This document shows positions 1 through 10,261 of a stretch of 30,533 nucleotides of DNA, in pieces. The position numbers were made by a program, and so were the translations under genes. Every line of letters begins with the position of its first letter. Position 1 is the stretch's first letter. Location: positions 1 to 30,533 of the forward strand of contig CAJNOQ010001546.1 of assembly GCA_905250885.1 (NCBI GenBank), given 5' to 3'. The notes under the pieces are model-generated. The model was not told where the DNA came from. It was given only the letters and a program-made list of their open reading frames with translations, and made no database searches. This DNA is from Didymodactylos carnosus. Taxonomy: Eukaryota; Rotifera; Eurotatoria; Philodinida; Philodinidae.

Positions 1-593
1 AAGTGGTCCCAAGTTGCTTTGGAACTGAAAACAAGCATCATCATTCCACTCAGCATGATGAATTACTCCTATCTTCAGGTCTTTTATAATCTTCCAAAGT
101 CAATTTGCTGAAATCGGCGTTCTCGGGGAAACACTTGTAAATTGTTTTTTCAGGATGCCAAAAGGGTATTCTCATTCTTAAAATACCCTTCTGGTTCTGT
201 AAGATACGGATAATTTTTTTGAAAATACCCAGAACGGGATCTTGAATAGTGAAAATGGTATTATAGGATACGAAACTGGTTTTTCTTTACCTTTAACAAT
301 TTTTTAAAGCCATACTCATCTTAGACAATCTCTAAAAGCGAAAAGTCTTTTTTTGCCGAGCCCGGATGCGCATCGATGCGAGTTTTTAACGTTTTGTCTG
401 GCATCTGTGCGTATACGTACCGATCGTATTTTACAATACCAAAACGTTTTTTTCTAAAGAATAAAACCAAGTTTGGTATTGTAAACTTATATGTCTGAAA
501 ATATTAAATAGAATTATTTCTTTTTCGTTCGTATTTTACTAAGTCGTTTTGATTTAGTATCAGCGATTTAAAAATAACATAGTGTTTAAATAT

Positions 594-746
594 GAGTAAA
601 CGTAACCTAGAAAACTAAAACAGGTGATCTAAGATACGTTTAAGGGTATCTGCATTTATTATTAATAAGAACCAATTTTTGGTTCTGTGGCATGAGAAAT
701 ACGCGTAAACGTAACCTAAGAAACTAAAAGGTGATCTAAGATACGG
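594..746. repeat. Pair of imperfect direct repeats of about 45 bp
   Basis: Copies at 594-638 and 704-746 share gtaaacgtaacct at the left and ggtgatctaagatacg at the right, with a few substitutions and a short indel. They interleave with the inverted repeat at 644-781, so the right-hand copy lies between that repeat's arms. Confidence 0.75.
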
Positions 747-781
747 AAATTGGTTCTTATTAGTAACAAATGTCGATACCC
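644..781. repeat. Short inverted repeat, MITE-like
   Basis: Arms at 644-678 and 747-781 are reverse complements over about 35 bp with roughly five mismatches. Each arm ends outermost in gggtatc and innermost in aataagaaccaattt. No target-site duplication is obvious. Confidence 0.7.
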
Positions 782-832
782 TTTTTTTAGTTTTGTAAGA
801 TACCTTTTTTTTAGAGAGTAGAATTTCAGCTA

Positions 833-1220
833 GTGAAAGGTGTGTATCTCCTCACTTGTATAACTATGGAAGTATATCTGGGGTCTCACTGGACCTTTTC
901 GTATGTCAACCGTCCCACGGAGAGATTTTCTACGCTAAAAATTAGTCTTTTTTTCACATCTTTTTTTACTGTTGTTTTTAGTAATGAAAATTTGGCTAAT
1001 GAAACGATTTGTAATTGTTCAACGATGGGAACATTTGGTAAATATTGCGAATATGACTTTTTCACGAAGGATACATTTGAAGAAACAGCTGAATATCAAT
1101 TTCAACTTAAACAACGCTTTCGTCACGGTAGTCAACTGTGGGGAAACATCACTTGTTACACAACATTGAAACATTGTGACAGCGGACTTCTATGTTTGGA
1201 TTGGCGGCAGATTTGTGATG
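833..1220 (+). CDS. Receptor coding block 1: EGF-like end and first half of an LDLa module
   Basis: The recognisable part begins around 990 with ICNCSTMGTFGKYCEY, an EGF-like C-terminal half. It ends with CDSGLLCLDWRQICDG, the first half of an LDL-receptor class A module. The frame then meets GTATGT at 1221, a good splice donor in phase 1. Everything before about 980 looks unrelated to the family: there is no signal peptide and the upstream DNA is repeats. The frame opens at 833 with GTG and the first ATG is at 866-868; neither looks like a real start. I infer that the native 5' exons are lost or lie outside the window. Confidence 0.6.
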
Positions 1221-1570
1221 GTATGTAGTAATAAAACATTTTCTCATAGCGGTTTCAATGCTTCAACCAAAATATTGTCGTGCTAAGAAGATAGCCACTG
1301 TGAAAATTTTATGCCAGAAACTACAGTATGCATTAAACGGTAGTATTAGTATAATACTGAAACTGACGAATCAGTATCAATGAGTTTTTTTAAACTAAAA
1401 TGACTCCCTTATGGTTCTTTTTGACGATAAAAAATATACAAAAGGACAACGTTATATACTCTATCGAAACATCTTTATTCTTTCATTTTCTTTCATACAG
1501 ACTAGAGACTGAAAGAATAAAGTAGTGATAATAATATTAATGGGTCTTTGTTTCTCTAAAATGTTAAAAG
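1221..1570 (+). other. Intron 1 of the receptor gene
   Basis: The donor is GTATGT at 1221. The acceptor is the AG at 1569-1570, chosen because it rejoins the LDLa module exactly: CDG before the intron and KQQCTDGVDEDHC after, phase 1. A stronger-looking acceptor (ttctttcatacag, ending at 1500) does not preserve the domain. At 350 bp it is longer than the 50-70 bp introns I expect in bdelloids. Confidence 0.6.
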
Positions 1571-3344
1571 GTAAGCAGCAGTGCACAGATGGCGTTGATG
1601 AAGATCATTGTGAAATTCTGGAATATAATGAATGCGACGACAAAAATGAATATCGATGTTCAAATGGAATTTGCATTCCTCAAGAATATTTTTTAGATGG
1701 TGAAAATGATTGTCCAGATGCATCGGATGAACAATATTTTGTTTTTCATATGGCTGAAGTAATAGAAAAAGCAAGACAATTTATTGTCCTATATATTCAT
1801 CGAGGTTTGATTGCGACGAAATCATAGCTCCTAAATCATATTTTTCTTGTGCTGATGGACAATTTATTTATGAAGATTCTAGATTGCAATGGTCACCCAG
1901 AGGAGGAAGTTGTTATAATTATCGAAATAGAAATTATTTTTGTGAAATAGTTGCAATGTGGACACTGTCGAATGGTCATTGTCTATCAAATGTTTCATTA
2001 GAAAAAAATCCAGAAGATATGACTGATTATGATGAAAAATGTATATTTTTATTAAAGTTATTATTAATACGTAAACATGATGAATTTTTTTATTATTGGA
2101 ATGAAAAACTTATTTCAGATTGTGAGGGATCATATGAAGCAGATCAAAAACGTATATATTATCCTCGAGGACATATACTTACTCCTTATATATGTAGTTC
2201 AAATCCGATTCGACTGGCTGAAGATGAAGCGATTACCGCACAATGTTTAAGTCACCAAAAACATCGTTTTAACTGCTTGCGTGATGAATTAACGTGTTTG
2301 CTACCATCGGCGATTGGAGACGGTCATAATCATTGTAAAGAACATCAAGATGAAACTAATGAAGAAAAACGCTTAGATTTAACTAAGGATTACAAATGTC
2401 AACGTCGTCATACTTCAGAATGTAAACGGTTGAAAAACTATATTATTGAATCATGGCAAGTCGCAACTGGAGAAAATAAACGGCAACAAATTTTATTTCG
2501 TCAATATTGTGATAGTCTATGGGATTTCCCAATGGGTTATGATGAACAATCATTTTTATGTCGAAAATGGCAATGTCCAAAAGAGTATTATCAATGTGAG
2601 AGTGGACAATGTATACCAACGAATTGGGTACTTAATCGAATCTGGGATTGTTCGGATGCCTCCGATGAAATTGGAGTGTTAACAGTCATAAAACAATCAA
2701 AACATAATACAGCATTACAGTTGGATATAAGTCAAAAACTGTTTTCATTAGTTTTGTATTCTTCAATTAGTCGATTTCCACTTAATCTTTGTCATCATTT
2801 AGAAGAATATGGTTGTATATTAGCTAATGTTCAAAATCCATTGAATTTCACACTCAATCATGTATGTATAGCTAAGTCGAAAATTGGTGATGGCCAAATT
2901 GATTGTTATGGTGGTTTAGATGAACGAAATGTGTTAGGCTGTGGTGGTAATATTAATAAACAACGTGGCTTTGATTTTCATTGCCATGTTGAACAGTGTA
3001 TATCATATAAACACCAATGTCGTGAACGTTGTTGGAATGGTGAGGACAAATTACTGTGTGAGGAAATACCGAAATTTAATCAACAAGAATGTGCTAAGAA
3101 GCCAGATGACTCTCCTCCAATTGCTTACAACGAGACAAGATGTTATGGTGGCATTGAATGTAAACCATTCGGCTTAGATGAATACTACTGTGATGATTCA
3201 GACAATGTTCCCTATCGATTTCATGCATGGACAAAATTTTCAGCCACCATTCTTCATTTACCAATTTATCCCTCAACTATTGTCTATAACAAAAAAGAAT
3301 GGCCGTTAGTATTCGCTAGAAAAAGTTTTCGAGACTTTCAGTAA
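1571..3344 (+). CDS. Receptor coding block 2: LDLa modules, one frameshift
   Basis: The block starts with the second half of LDLa 1 (KQQCTDGVDEDHC), followed by LDLa 2 (CSNGICIP to CPDASDE). At about 1806 the homology moves to another frame within a short T run, consistent with loss of one base. The first frame stops at 1825-1827; the second runs open to 3344. The second frame carries further Cys-rich modules: CESGQCIPTNWVL to CSDASDE near 2592-2670, then IGDGQIDCYGGLDE, CWNGEDKLLCEE and FGLDEYYCDDSD. The Asp/Glu-rich SDE-type ends are the calcium-binding signature of LDLa repeats. Homology fades around PIYPSTIV near 3280, and the last residues to 3344 probably run past the original exon end. 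Confidence 0.7.
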
Positions 3345-4035
3345 TTTTAACCAAAGTGTAGCCATAAGTCTAACTTAGAGAACTTTTTTGGCAGGAAGTG
3401 TACTTCGTCAACCTTCGAAAAATATGACTACCGAGCCAAATCTTCTGTTTGTATAGGAGACACCCAATGTATGGACCAGATTCCATACGAGTCTCAGATC
3501 TCCATTTATCTCCTTCCATCCAAATACTATAAGAGATCAGCGTAGGTATGCAAAACAGAATCTAGAAAATATACGGAGTATAGCCTGTTGATCATACTGA
3601 ATTTTATGACACTGCTTATGTTGTTACAAACATGAGAAATTTTATGAAAAGTCGCATTGTTGACTAATAAAAAAGTTCTAAAACGGACCAATTTTCTTCC
3701 TAAAAATTCAGTTATAAGCCAGGTTTGGCCACTCAGCAGACGAATCGTCAGATTTGTTTTATTGCAAGCTATTATGAGATTTTCGGCACTCGAGATTCAG
3801 CACGATCTTCACAAATCAGTTTTTCTAATTGAGTTATCAACGATAAATAAAAAAATTGAACTATTGTTAAAATTTTGAAGAATTGACCATTTAAACAGTG
3901 TTTTTGTGTTATGGTCATTGATTTGAAAAACTAACTCTTCATTCGATGTTTCTGAGCAGAACATATATGTAATAAGATTTAAGATGGTTGAAATAATCCA
4001 TTTTTGCCTGTTTTTGAATAAAATTAGAATAGTCG

Positions 4036-4590
4036 TAACTAACGAGGGAACCTCCCAAGGTGATAAAGCACTTTTGATCAAAATCTAGTGGGTTATAGGT
4101 TATCGACCATGCTGATTCCGAATATGACTATGGGATTTCCGCATAGCTCTTCGAAGATACGGTCTTCTGGAAAACCAGTTTTGCAGAAACTCTAAAAAAT
4201 AACCAAAACCTTTCTTAATTGCAAAGTTATAGAATTTATAAGAAAAGCCTTAAATAAATTGTTTCCTTTTTATTTCTGTAGCTTTGACCTGACAATGAAC
4301 AATTTAGGGCTTTTCTTATAAATTCTATAACTTTGCAAAGAAAGGTCATATAGAGCTGGGAGACGTCTCATTTTAATCACAAATTTGCGCGCTACAAGCA
4401 TACCTCATTAGGAAACGTTTCGGTTATTTTTTAGAGTTTCTGAAAAACTGATTTTCCAAAAGACTGGATCTTCGAAGGGCTATGGAGAAATCCCATGGTT
4501 ATATTTGGAATTAGCATGGTCGATAACCTATAACCCACTAGATTTCGATCAAAAAGCGATTAATCACCTCGGGAGGTGCGCTCGTAAGGC
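4036..4590. mobile_element. Foldback element FB1, about 555 bp, nested inverted repeats
   Basis: The outer arms are 4036-4208 and about 4417-4590, roughly 170 bp, imperfect but unmistakable. Inside is a second inverted repeat, 4209-4254 with 4301-4345, nearly perfect. The left end reads taactaacgagggaacctcc, similar to the right ends of FB2 (5043-5350) and FB3 (16105-16799). The module ttattttttagagtttctg in its arms recurs in the loop of FB2. A 71 bp stretch at 4346-4416 starts like the inner part of FB3 (atagagctgggaga against atagagctgagaga). There is no coding capacity, so it is non-autonomous. Confidence 0.85.
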
Positions 4591-5042
4591 AAAATCGATC
4601 CAAAGCACGTTAGAATATCAACATATACTTTATTTTATCTACTCAGTAAGATTTTTTATTTATGATTAGTATAAAATTTTCTTAAGAAGATTTGTAGGAA
4701 ATCTTAAAACCAAAGTATTTACCATAGTATGCACACTATCAGTTCGCTGCGAACTCCAATATCACATTTTCAGTTCGAAGCGAATTATATTCTGCATATA
4801 TGTACCAGACATATGCACAAGGTTATTCGTATGCAGTAGGAGGAGGAATGAGCGGCGAGGTTGAAAGTGAGTTCAAAAAGTATTGCACGATACCCTAAAT
4901 ACATAAGATACCTGGCGAAAAAAACGACAGAAGAATGAGTTCATAGCGACTCAAATTGTGCATGATCTCGTATTTTTTTTGTAACGATTGTACTGCATGA
5001 CATAATGTAGATAAAATAGAGTATATTTGATATTTTGCCATA

Positions 5043-5350
5043 GGTTTGACCTTACAAGGGAACATTCCCAAGTGAGGCACTTCGTTTTCATTCGTTCGTA
5101 CGTCGATCGATAGAGGATAGTGACCTAGTAAAAAGCCTAAAAGGATTCTGGTTCTTGACTCTTGAAGATCCGGTTTTTCGATTTTGGTTATTTTTTAGAG
5201 TTTCTGAAAAACTGGTTTTCCAGAAAGCCGGGTCTTCAAGAGCCCGCATCATTTTAGGCTTTTTACTAGGTCACTATCCTCTATCGATCGACGTACGAAC
5301 GAATGAAATCGGAGTGTCTCACTTGGGACTGTTTTCCTCGTTAGTTAGGA
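5043..5350. mobile_element. Foldback element FB2, about 308 bp
   Basis: Arms at about 5043-5172 and 5228-5350 are inverted copies. They include a long exact block around cgtacgtcgatcgatagagg (5100-5119) and its complement near 5279-5298, and a shared aaaaagcctaaaa. The right terminus cctcgttagttagga matches the FB1 and FB3 termini in reverse complement. The loop (5186-5230) carries the FB1 arm module. It has no coding capacity. It lies in the interval splitting the receptor gene. Confidence 0.85.
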
Positions 5351-5787
5351 ATATTCTAATGTTAGACGAAAATAGGCAACAATAGGTTATTTCTCCTGAT
5401 ATAGGTTTAAACTAGATTTTTGGAACATTGTCGAAATAAAGCGTTGCTATCGGAATCAGTATAGCCATTAGCCTATGTTTCCATTTATCTTCTGGTCTAC
5501 CACATCTAAAGCAATATCGATCCTAGGATCTCAGAAAAACTGATGACACGCTTAAATGGCGGAAGAGGTCATTTAGTTTCCAATCTAAAGAGAACGCTTT
5601 GGGCTATCACCTCATGATAAGAAACGAATACTTTGCTATATTTCGAAATAGTTTCCCAGAGATGTTTTATAAAATCGGTTTTTGAAAAATAATTTCAAAA
5701 ACATTCTATTTCGAAAATATGAGCTTATCTTTTTTGGCTTGAAAGTAATTCAATAATAACTTATTATATTCTTTATTTTATGGTTAG

Positions 5788-7142
5788 TGCTGATGAACAT
5801 GTTGATCTGAGACAAACGCTGCAAGTTCGAAATGCTATTCAAGATCTTGAAAATGCCAATATTGGGGAAATTGGCTGGATTTGTAATCGTGGTATTGCCG
5901 TCCTCAAGAAAAATGATGTTAATAACAATAAAACAGTCTGCTTTTGTCCACCAAGTTTGTATGGTAAATATTGTCAATATTTCAGTGATCGTATAACCAT
6001 CATTGTAAGCCTCAGTAATATTCCGCAACAATTACTGGAGCAAAAATCAAGTGTTACAATTAAAATATTATGTCTATTATTAATAGATGAAGACATTCTC
6101 GATTACCATGACTTCCATTTACCATTAATATTAACAAATGATCATGATAAAAAATTTCGATTCAGTTTCGTTTATTCACGTCCAAAAATTACATCGTCAA
6201 ACTACAAAGTTCGTTTTGAAGCATATCTGCTTAATCATAAAGTTTCAACGCTAACCAACAAGTTTCTCGGTGTCTGGCAATATCCAGTTCACTTTAATTT
6301 TCTGCCATCATATCGCTTAGCAAAAATACTAAAATTTGAAAACCAAGGTCTTATAGTAAATCACACTTGCCAAAAAGCCAACCCATGTTTAAGCAATAGT
6401 ATATGCTATCCAATAATGAACAGAATAAACGATACATCTGCGTATTACTGTTATTGCAACTCCAATTCATACGGTAAACATTGCGAACATCTATCGTCAC
6501 TACCAAATGATTGTTCAACAAAAGCATTACATCGGTCGCTTTCTCAAGCGAAATCAATTTGTCTGTGTTCAATTAGTCATTTTGGCCCAACATGTCATTT
6601 GAATCATACGTGTGTAAATAAAAACCCATGTAATGGTGGTAATGATCGTGGAAAGTGTCATGTTAATTCAGATAATTTGACAAGAGATTATTTTTGTGTT
6701 TGTGATAAAAAATACTTCGGTGATCATTGTCAATATGAATGAGCAACCGTGAATATCTTGTTCACAGATCTTTCATTCATTCAAATTCCACCGAATTGGA
6801 TAATAGCAACGGTCATCCAACTCTGTGATCTTGATAACGAGACACTTGACTTAATTGTACTAGAGAAACGAGTTTATCAAGGTGAACCACCGCATTTAAC
6901 ACAAGTCGTACATAACCACCACTATCTACCAATGCTGGGCATTATGAAACTATATCACAAGCAAGAATTAACAAATGGCTTTGTAGCGAATCTAAAAGAA
7001 CCGGAGTACTTCTTACTGTATATTATATCGTCGAACACGTCAAATATGAATTTAACATCGGCGATTCATGTGACAAATTACTGTACACATACTCTAACAG
7101 TATTTCAAAAAAATCTCACCAATATTAACTATTTAGCGTCCG
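5788..7142 (+). CDS. Receptor coding block 3: three EGF-like modules, in-frame TGA
   Basis: The block follows an acceptor AG at 5786-5787. EGF-like signatures in order are CFCPPSLYGKYCQ (about 5939-5977), YCYCNSNSYGKHCE (about 6447-6488) and CNGGNDRGKCHVN leading to CVCDKKYFGDHCQ (6628-6733). A TGA at 6740-6742 interrupts the frame. The same frame continues without a shift (ATVNILFTDLSFIQ) for another 130 codons of family-like sequence, so this is a nonsense change rather than a gene end. The block closes at a phase-1 donor, GTAAGT at 7143. Starting translation at the ATG at 5780 is unlikely because that ATG overlaps the acceptor. Confidence 0.7.
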
Positions 7143-7258
7143 GTAAGTGTTTTTTGGCTTAGGTAAACAGATATAAAGCGGCGACATAGCGGCTTTCTTA
7201 AGCGTGTTATCAATACAAAATCGAGAGAAAAAGTAGCGTCAAAGCAACTAGGTTGTAT

Positions 7259-7475
7259 AGCAAATATTTCTGATCAGAATGAGACGTCGCCCAACTCCAG
7301 GTAGTGCTTCGACCAAAAGGTATAAGAATTTTAAATGGAAGCCCTAAAATATGCATCGTACTCTAGCGCCACTTTGTGTCCAAAGCAAACTTCACGTTTA
7401 CACGGCTTCGTAGCTGCAGGATTTTTCCGTAACGGAGCGACGTAAAGAGCTCGGAGTTAACTTTGAAGTTTGTCA
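7259..7475 (+). repeat. Diverged dispersed repeat, copy 1
   Basis: This copy aligns in the same orientation with 9877-10095. Shared landmarks in order are agcaaa(t/c)atttctgatca, aagccctaaaa, the (g/t)(t/c)gccac region, ttcac(g/c)tt, ttcgt(a/g)gctgca, and (gt)aa followed by gaactt/gatctt near the end. Substitutions and small indels are frequent, so the copies are old. There is no coding sequence. Confidence 0.65.
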
Positions 7476-7720
7476 GGTAAGAACAAACTTTGATATTTCT
7501 ATGCGTCAATGGGTGTCTCTACAAAAACGTCGAATTCTAGAATTTTCTCTTGATGTGCTTTGTAAAATGTAGTTACGTTTATTCAAAGGGAAAAATTCTC
7601 ATGATGAGGATAAAACGCTCTGGCAAAAAGCAAAATTCCAGAATTGATAGAGCTCGGATACTGCTGCAGGAAGCAAGAAAAAAGATTTTTTTTGAATCAT
7701 TTTGTAAGGTGAAGAATTTC

Positions 7721-7785
7721 AATATAGATAATAAGAGATACACCACCTTTTTGAAAAAGGTGGTGTATCTCTTATTATCTATATT
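7721..7785. repeat. Perfect 65 bp palindrome (32 bp arms, 1 nt centre)
   Basis: 7721-7752 is the exact reverse complement of 7754-7785, with a single G at 7753. The sequence runs aatatagataataagagata inward to caccaccttttt, then mirrors. It lies within the last receptor intron and would form a hairpin in RNA or a cruciform in DNA. Confidence 0.97.
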
Positions 7786-8266
7786 AAGATTTTTTTTGTT
7801 AAATTGATTAATGATAAATATGAAAAACAATGTGGATTCTAAATCTGAACTCGTTCAGCTGTGGTTTGATAGGAAAGCGTCTCAATTCGGAAGTGTAACT
7901 TTAGAGGAAACATGAATTTTTGGAAATTACACATGTTTTCAACAAGTGTATTCAATGTGATGAGATAGCCCAAGTTGAGTGCGACTCAAAAGTATACAGA
8001 AATGTTCGTCTACACACGCTACATCTATAGTGAATGCCCTACGGCCCATAGCCAAGCTGTCAGTTTTTCAGAAAAACGTTTACGGTCAAAAAGATTTGTT
8101 TTGAAGAAATGTTTTTTGTTAACGTCAGGTTTTCTGAGTGATAGAATATCGTTTTCGAGCAGGAAAAAACGTTCATGACCAAAACGAATCACATATTGGC
8201 ATCACACGATAAAACTACACCTTGCGACTGAAGCACGAAGTTAATTTCTTATGATTTTTGTTTTAG

Positions 8267-9618
8267 TTTTTATTCTAAACGATACAAATTCCATCAATGC
8301 ATTCAATGCTTCAATCATGATTTTTAAATATCATTTATTGTGTCATGCACCATATTCTCTCTTGTGTTTTCATGACGATAATTACTTTTGTTTATGTGAT
8401 AGATATGGCAGAGCTGAATGTTCACGTTATGATAGTAAGGTCGATGAATGTAGTGGTGCTGATCGATGTCTTGCTGGTGGTCAATGTGTGCATGGTGATC
8501 CGAATGACCGAAACGATTTTGTTTGCCTGTGTCCACCTTGTTATTATGGAAGTATTTGTCAGCATAATACAAAATTATTTAGTTTTACTCTTGAAACACT
8601 AGTAACAAAGGAGCTAGTTTCACCATCCATCATCGTGCAACGGCTATTTTTTAGTATATTGCTTACTGTTTCAATTATCCTGCTTTTAATTGGATTTGCG
8701 AACAATGTTTGTTGTTATATTACGTTCAAACGTAAAAAACCACTGCAATTTGGCATTGCACACTATTTACTGGCGTCCAGTATTATTAATCAACTTACCT
8801 TGCTGATGTTACTACTAAAACTGATGCACATCATACTGAGTACCAAAGGCTATGTGGTACATTATCTGTTGAACACAGTATTATGTAAATCGTTGAGTTA
8901 TCTGTTATCATGTTTCAGTCGTATGAGTTATTGGTTGACGGGAATGGCGGCCATTCAACGTCTTTATGTTACATGGAGTTTAACCGGTCAATGGTTAAAA
9001 AGTCCTCGAATTGCCAAACGTACCATATTCGTCATTATTTTCGGTGTTTTGGTATGTAACGCCCATGAAGCTATCTTTTATAATTCAACTGAAGATCCAA
9101 AATATTTAACAAGTGGTACATGGTGTGTAACATCTTACCCACCTCTCGTTTCCACATTCAACCAAGTTAATGTTGTTTTGAATTATACCGTGCCGTTCGT
9201 AATTAACCTTCTGTCTACCACAACAATAATAGGTCTGATTGCCCGTAAACGAGCTGCAGCTACCACTAGACGAAGCAATCAGCTAACCCCTAAACCATCA
9301 AAATCCTGTTATCGTGTTTATATTGATTTGTTAATTGAGAATCAAGAATTAATTTTAGCACCCACGATGACTATGGTTCCACAACTGTTTATGTTGCCAC
9401 AATTTATTCTGTCACTTACTCTGGCATGTCAAGAATTCAAGGTCGATTGGCAACGTTATCTGTTGATCATTTCGTATTTTATTGCGTATTTACCACAAGT
9501 TTTGTCATATAAACTCTATATTTCACCATCATCATTTTACAAAAATGAATTTTATTCTACGAATCTTGGTAAGAAATTAAAAGGATGGTTAACAACCAAA
9601 AGAATAGATAAGGCGTAA
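8267..9618 (+). CDS. Receptor coding block 4: EGF module and seven-transmembrane domain
   Basis: The block starts at the acceptor ending at 8266. After about 45 residues comes a Cys-rich segment (CFHDDNYFCLCDRYGRAEC) and an EGF-like module (CLAGGQCV to CLCPPCYYGSICQ, about 8470-8565). Seven hydrophobic segments follow: roughly 8638-8720 (with GFANNVCCYITF, a TM1-like GxxNN), 8750-8830, 8865-8970, 9015-9080, 9165-9245, 9345-9425 and 9455-9525. A short basic cytoplasmic tail ends at TAA 9616-9618. This is a rhodopsin-like 7TM layout of the bdelloid LDLa/EGF receptor family. No DRY motif is evident after TM3. The block is uninterrupted and could in principle be translated alone from the ATG at 8251, but that codon is upstream of the splice acceptor. 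Confidence 0.75.
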
Positions 9619-9876
9619 AAAAACATATAACATTCCACATCGTTTTACTACTTGAAATTGAAGAGAGATGATCAAGAAGTTGTTTATTTATTTACTCAGG
9701 CTTTTGTCTGCTTGCTGTGTGCGATTTGGATTATTTTACTTTAAGCGGGGTCTTTTTGTACTTTTGCCATGAAGAAGCTTCTTTACCTCCAAACAAACGT
9801 CGTTCAGGGCCCAGAAAATTTCACTTTCCGATAGAAAAACAAACCCAGAAAAATTTCCAATGACATCAGGAAATCC
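9619..9876. other. 3' flank of the receptor gene
   Basis: I see no coding sequence and no recognisable repeat. It presumably contains the 3' untranslated region; I did not find an exact AATAAA close to the stop codon. Confidence 0.4.
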
Positions 9877-10095
9877 AGCAAACATTTCTGATCAAAATGA
9901 GCTTTCTCCCAGCTGTGAATGATATTCTAATCAACAGTTATGAGAGTTTTACCGAAAGCCCTAAAACATTCATCAGATACCGGTGCCACCAAATGTCGAA
10001 AGTGACTTTCACCTTAACATCATTTCGTGGCTGCAAGCTTTCTCAGTAATGAAACATCGCAGAGAGGTCGGGAAGATCTTAAACTGAAGCTGACG
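9877..10095 (+). repeat. Diverged dispersed repeat, copy 2
   Basis: This is the direct-orientation partner of 7259-7475, sharing tttctgatca(a/g)aatgag, aagccctaaaa, ttcgt(g/a)gctgca and flanking blocks. Copy 1 lies in the last intron of the receptor gene and copy 2 lies 260 bp past its stop codon. The pair therefore brackets the exon that encodes the 7TM domain. Confidence 0.65.
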
Positions 10096-10261
10096 CATGC
10101 GGCTAGAGGCTAATAGAGCCCGATTTTTGAGATTCTGCCTAGGTTTTTGATTACAAATACATCTTTATGCAAAGTAATGTGAATTTTGGACTTTCGATAC
10201 TCATCAGTAATTTGAAAAGTAAAATATCAAAAATTAGACTCTATTAGCCTCTAGCCACATG
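10096..10261. mobile_element. 166 bp MITE-like inverted repeat
   Basis: Arms 10096-10134 and 10223-10261 are reverse complements over about 39 bp, with an uninterrupted core ggctagaggctaatagag and its complement. The ends read catg(c/t)ggctagaggc. It abuts dispersed-repeat copy 2 directly. There is no open reading frame, and I could not define a target duplication. Confidence 0.8.

Larger units (their letters stand above)
1..832. other. Repeat-derived stretch upstream of the receptor gene
   Basis: I see no coding sequence here. The motif gtaagatac(g/c) recurs near 199, 630, 738 and 796, and gggtat(t/c) recurs several times, which suggests overlapping degenerate repeat copies. The two clearest structures are listed separately (direct repeat 594-746, inverted repeat 644-781). 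The N-terminal exons expected for the receptor that follows are not visible here. Confidence 0.5.
3345..5787 (+). other. Repeat-filled interval splitting the receptor gene
   Basis: This 2.4 kb interval separates two blocks of one extracellular domain. It contains two foldback elements (4036-4590 and 5043-5350) and otherwise no recognisable coding sequence. A plausible acceptor (gttag) ends at 5787 and leads into the next block, but no matching GTAAGT- or GTATGT-like donor is visible near 3280-3344. It could be an enlarged intron or an insertion that disrupted the gene. The stretches 3345-4035, 4591-5042 and 5351-5770 show nothing I can assign. Confidence 0.5.
7143..8266 (+). other. Intron of the receptor gene (1124 bp), repeat-bearing
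   Basis: The donor is GTAAGT at 7143 and the acceptor is ttttag ending at 8266. Both flanking exons are phase 1 and rejoin in frame (YLAS before, FILNDTNS after). The intron contains a diverged dispersed repeat (7259-7475) and a near-perfect 65 bp palindrome (7721-7785). The rest shows no coding sequence I recognise. Confidence 0.75.
833..9618 (+). pseudogene. Large LDLa/EGF-repeat seven-transmembrane receptor, broken
   Basis: One gene can be followed through four coding blocks: 833-1220, 1571-3344, 5788-7142 and 8267-9618. The order is LDL-receptor class A modules, EGF-like modules, then a seven-helix domain. I recognise this from memory as a large bdelloid GPCR family with a Cys-rich extracellular region; the ligand is unknown. 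Defects are a frameshift at about 1806, an in-frame TGA at 6740-6742, no clean splice donor at the end of the second block, 2.4 kb of foldback-rich DNA between blocks two and three, and no visible signal peptide or normal 5' end. A functional gene would need both lesions to be sequencing errors and the inserts to be spliced out. Pseudogene or recently decaying gene is the simplest reading. Confidence 0.75.

Noticed and set aside
6740-6742. TGA read as an amino acid (recoding)
   Set aside because: TAA stops and frameshifts also occur in the window's other decayed genes, and the intact P450 has no internal TGA, so simple pseudogenisation or sequencing error is enough.
8345-8602. Overlapping frames in other phases across the receptor exons
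   Set aside because: They are shadows of the 7TM receptor frame with no independent features.
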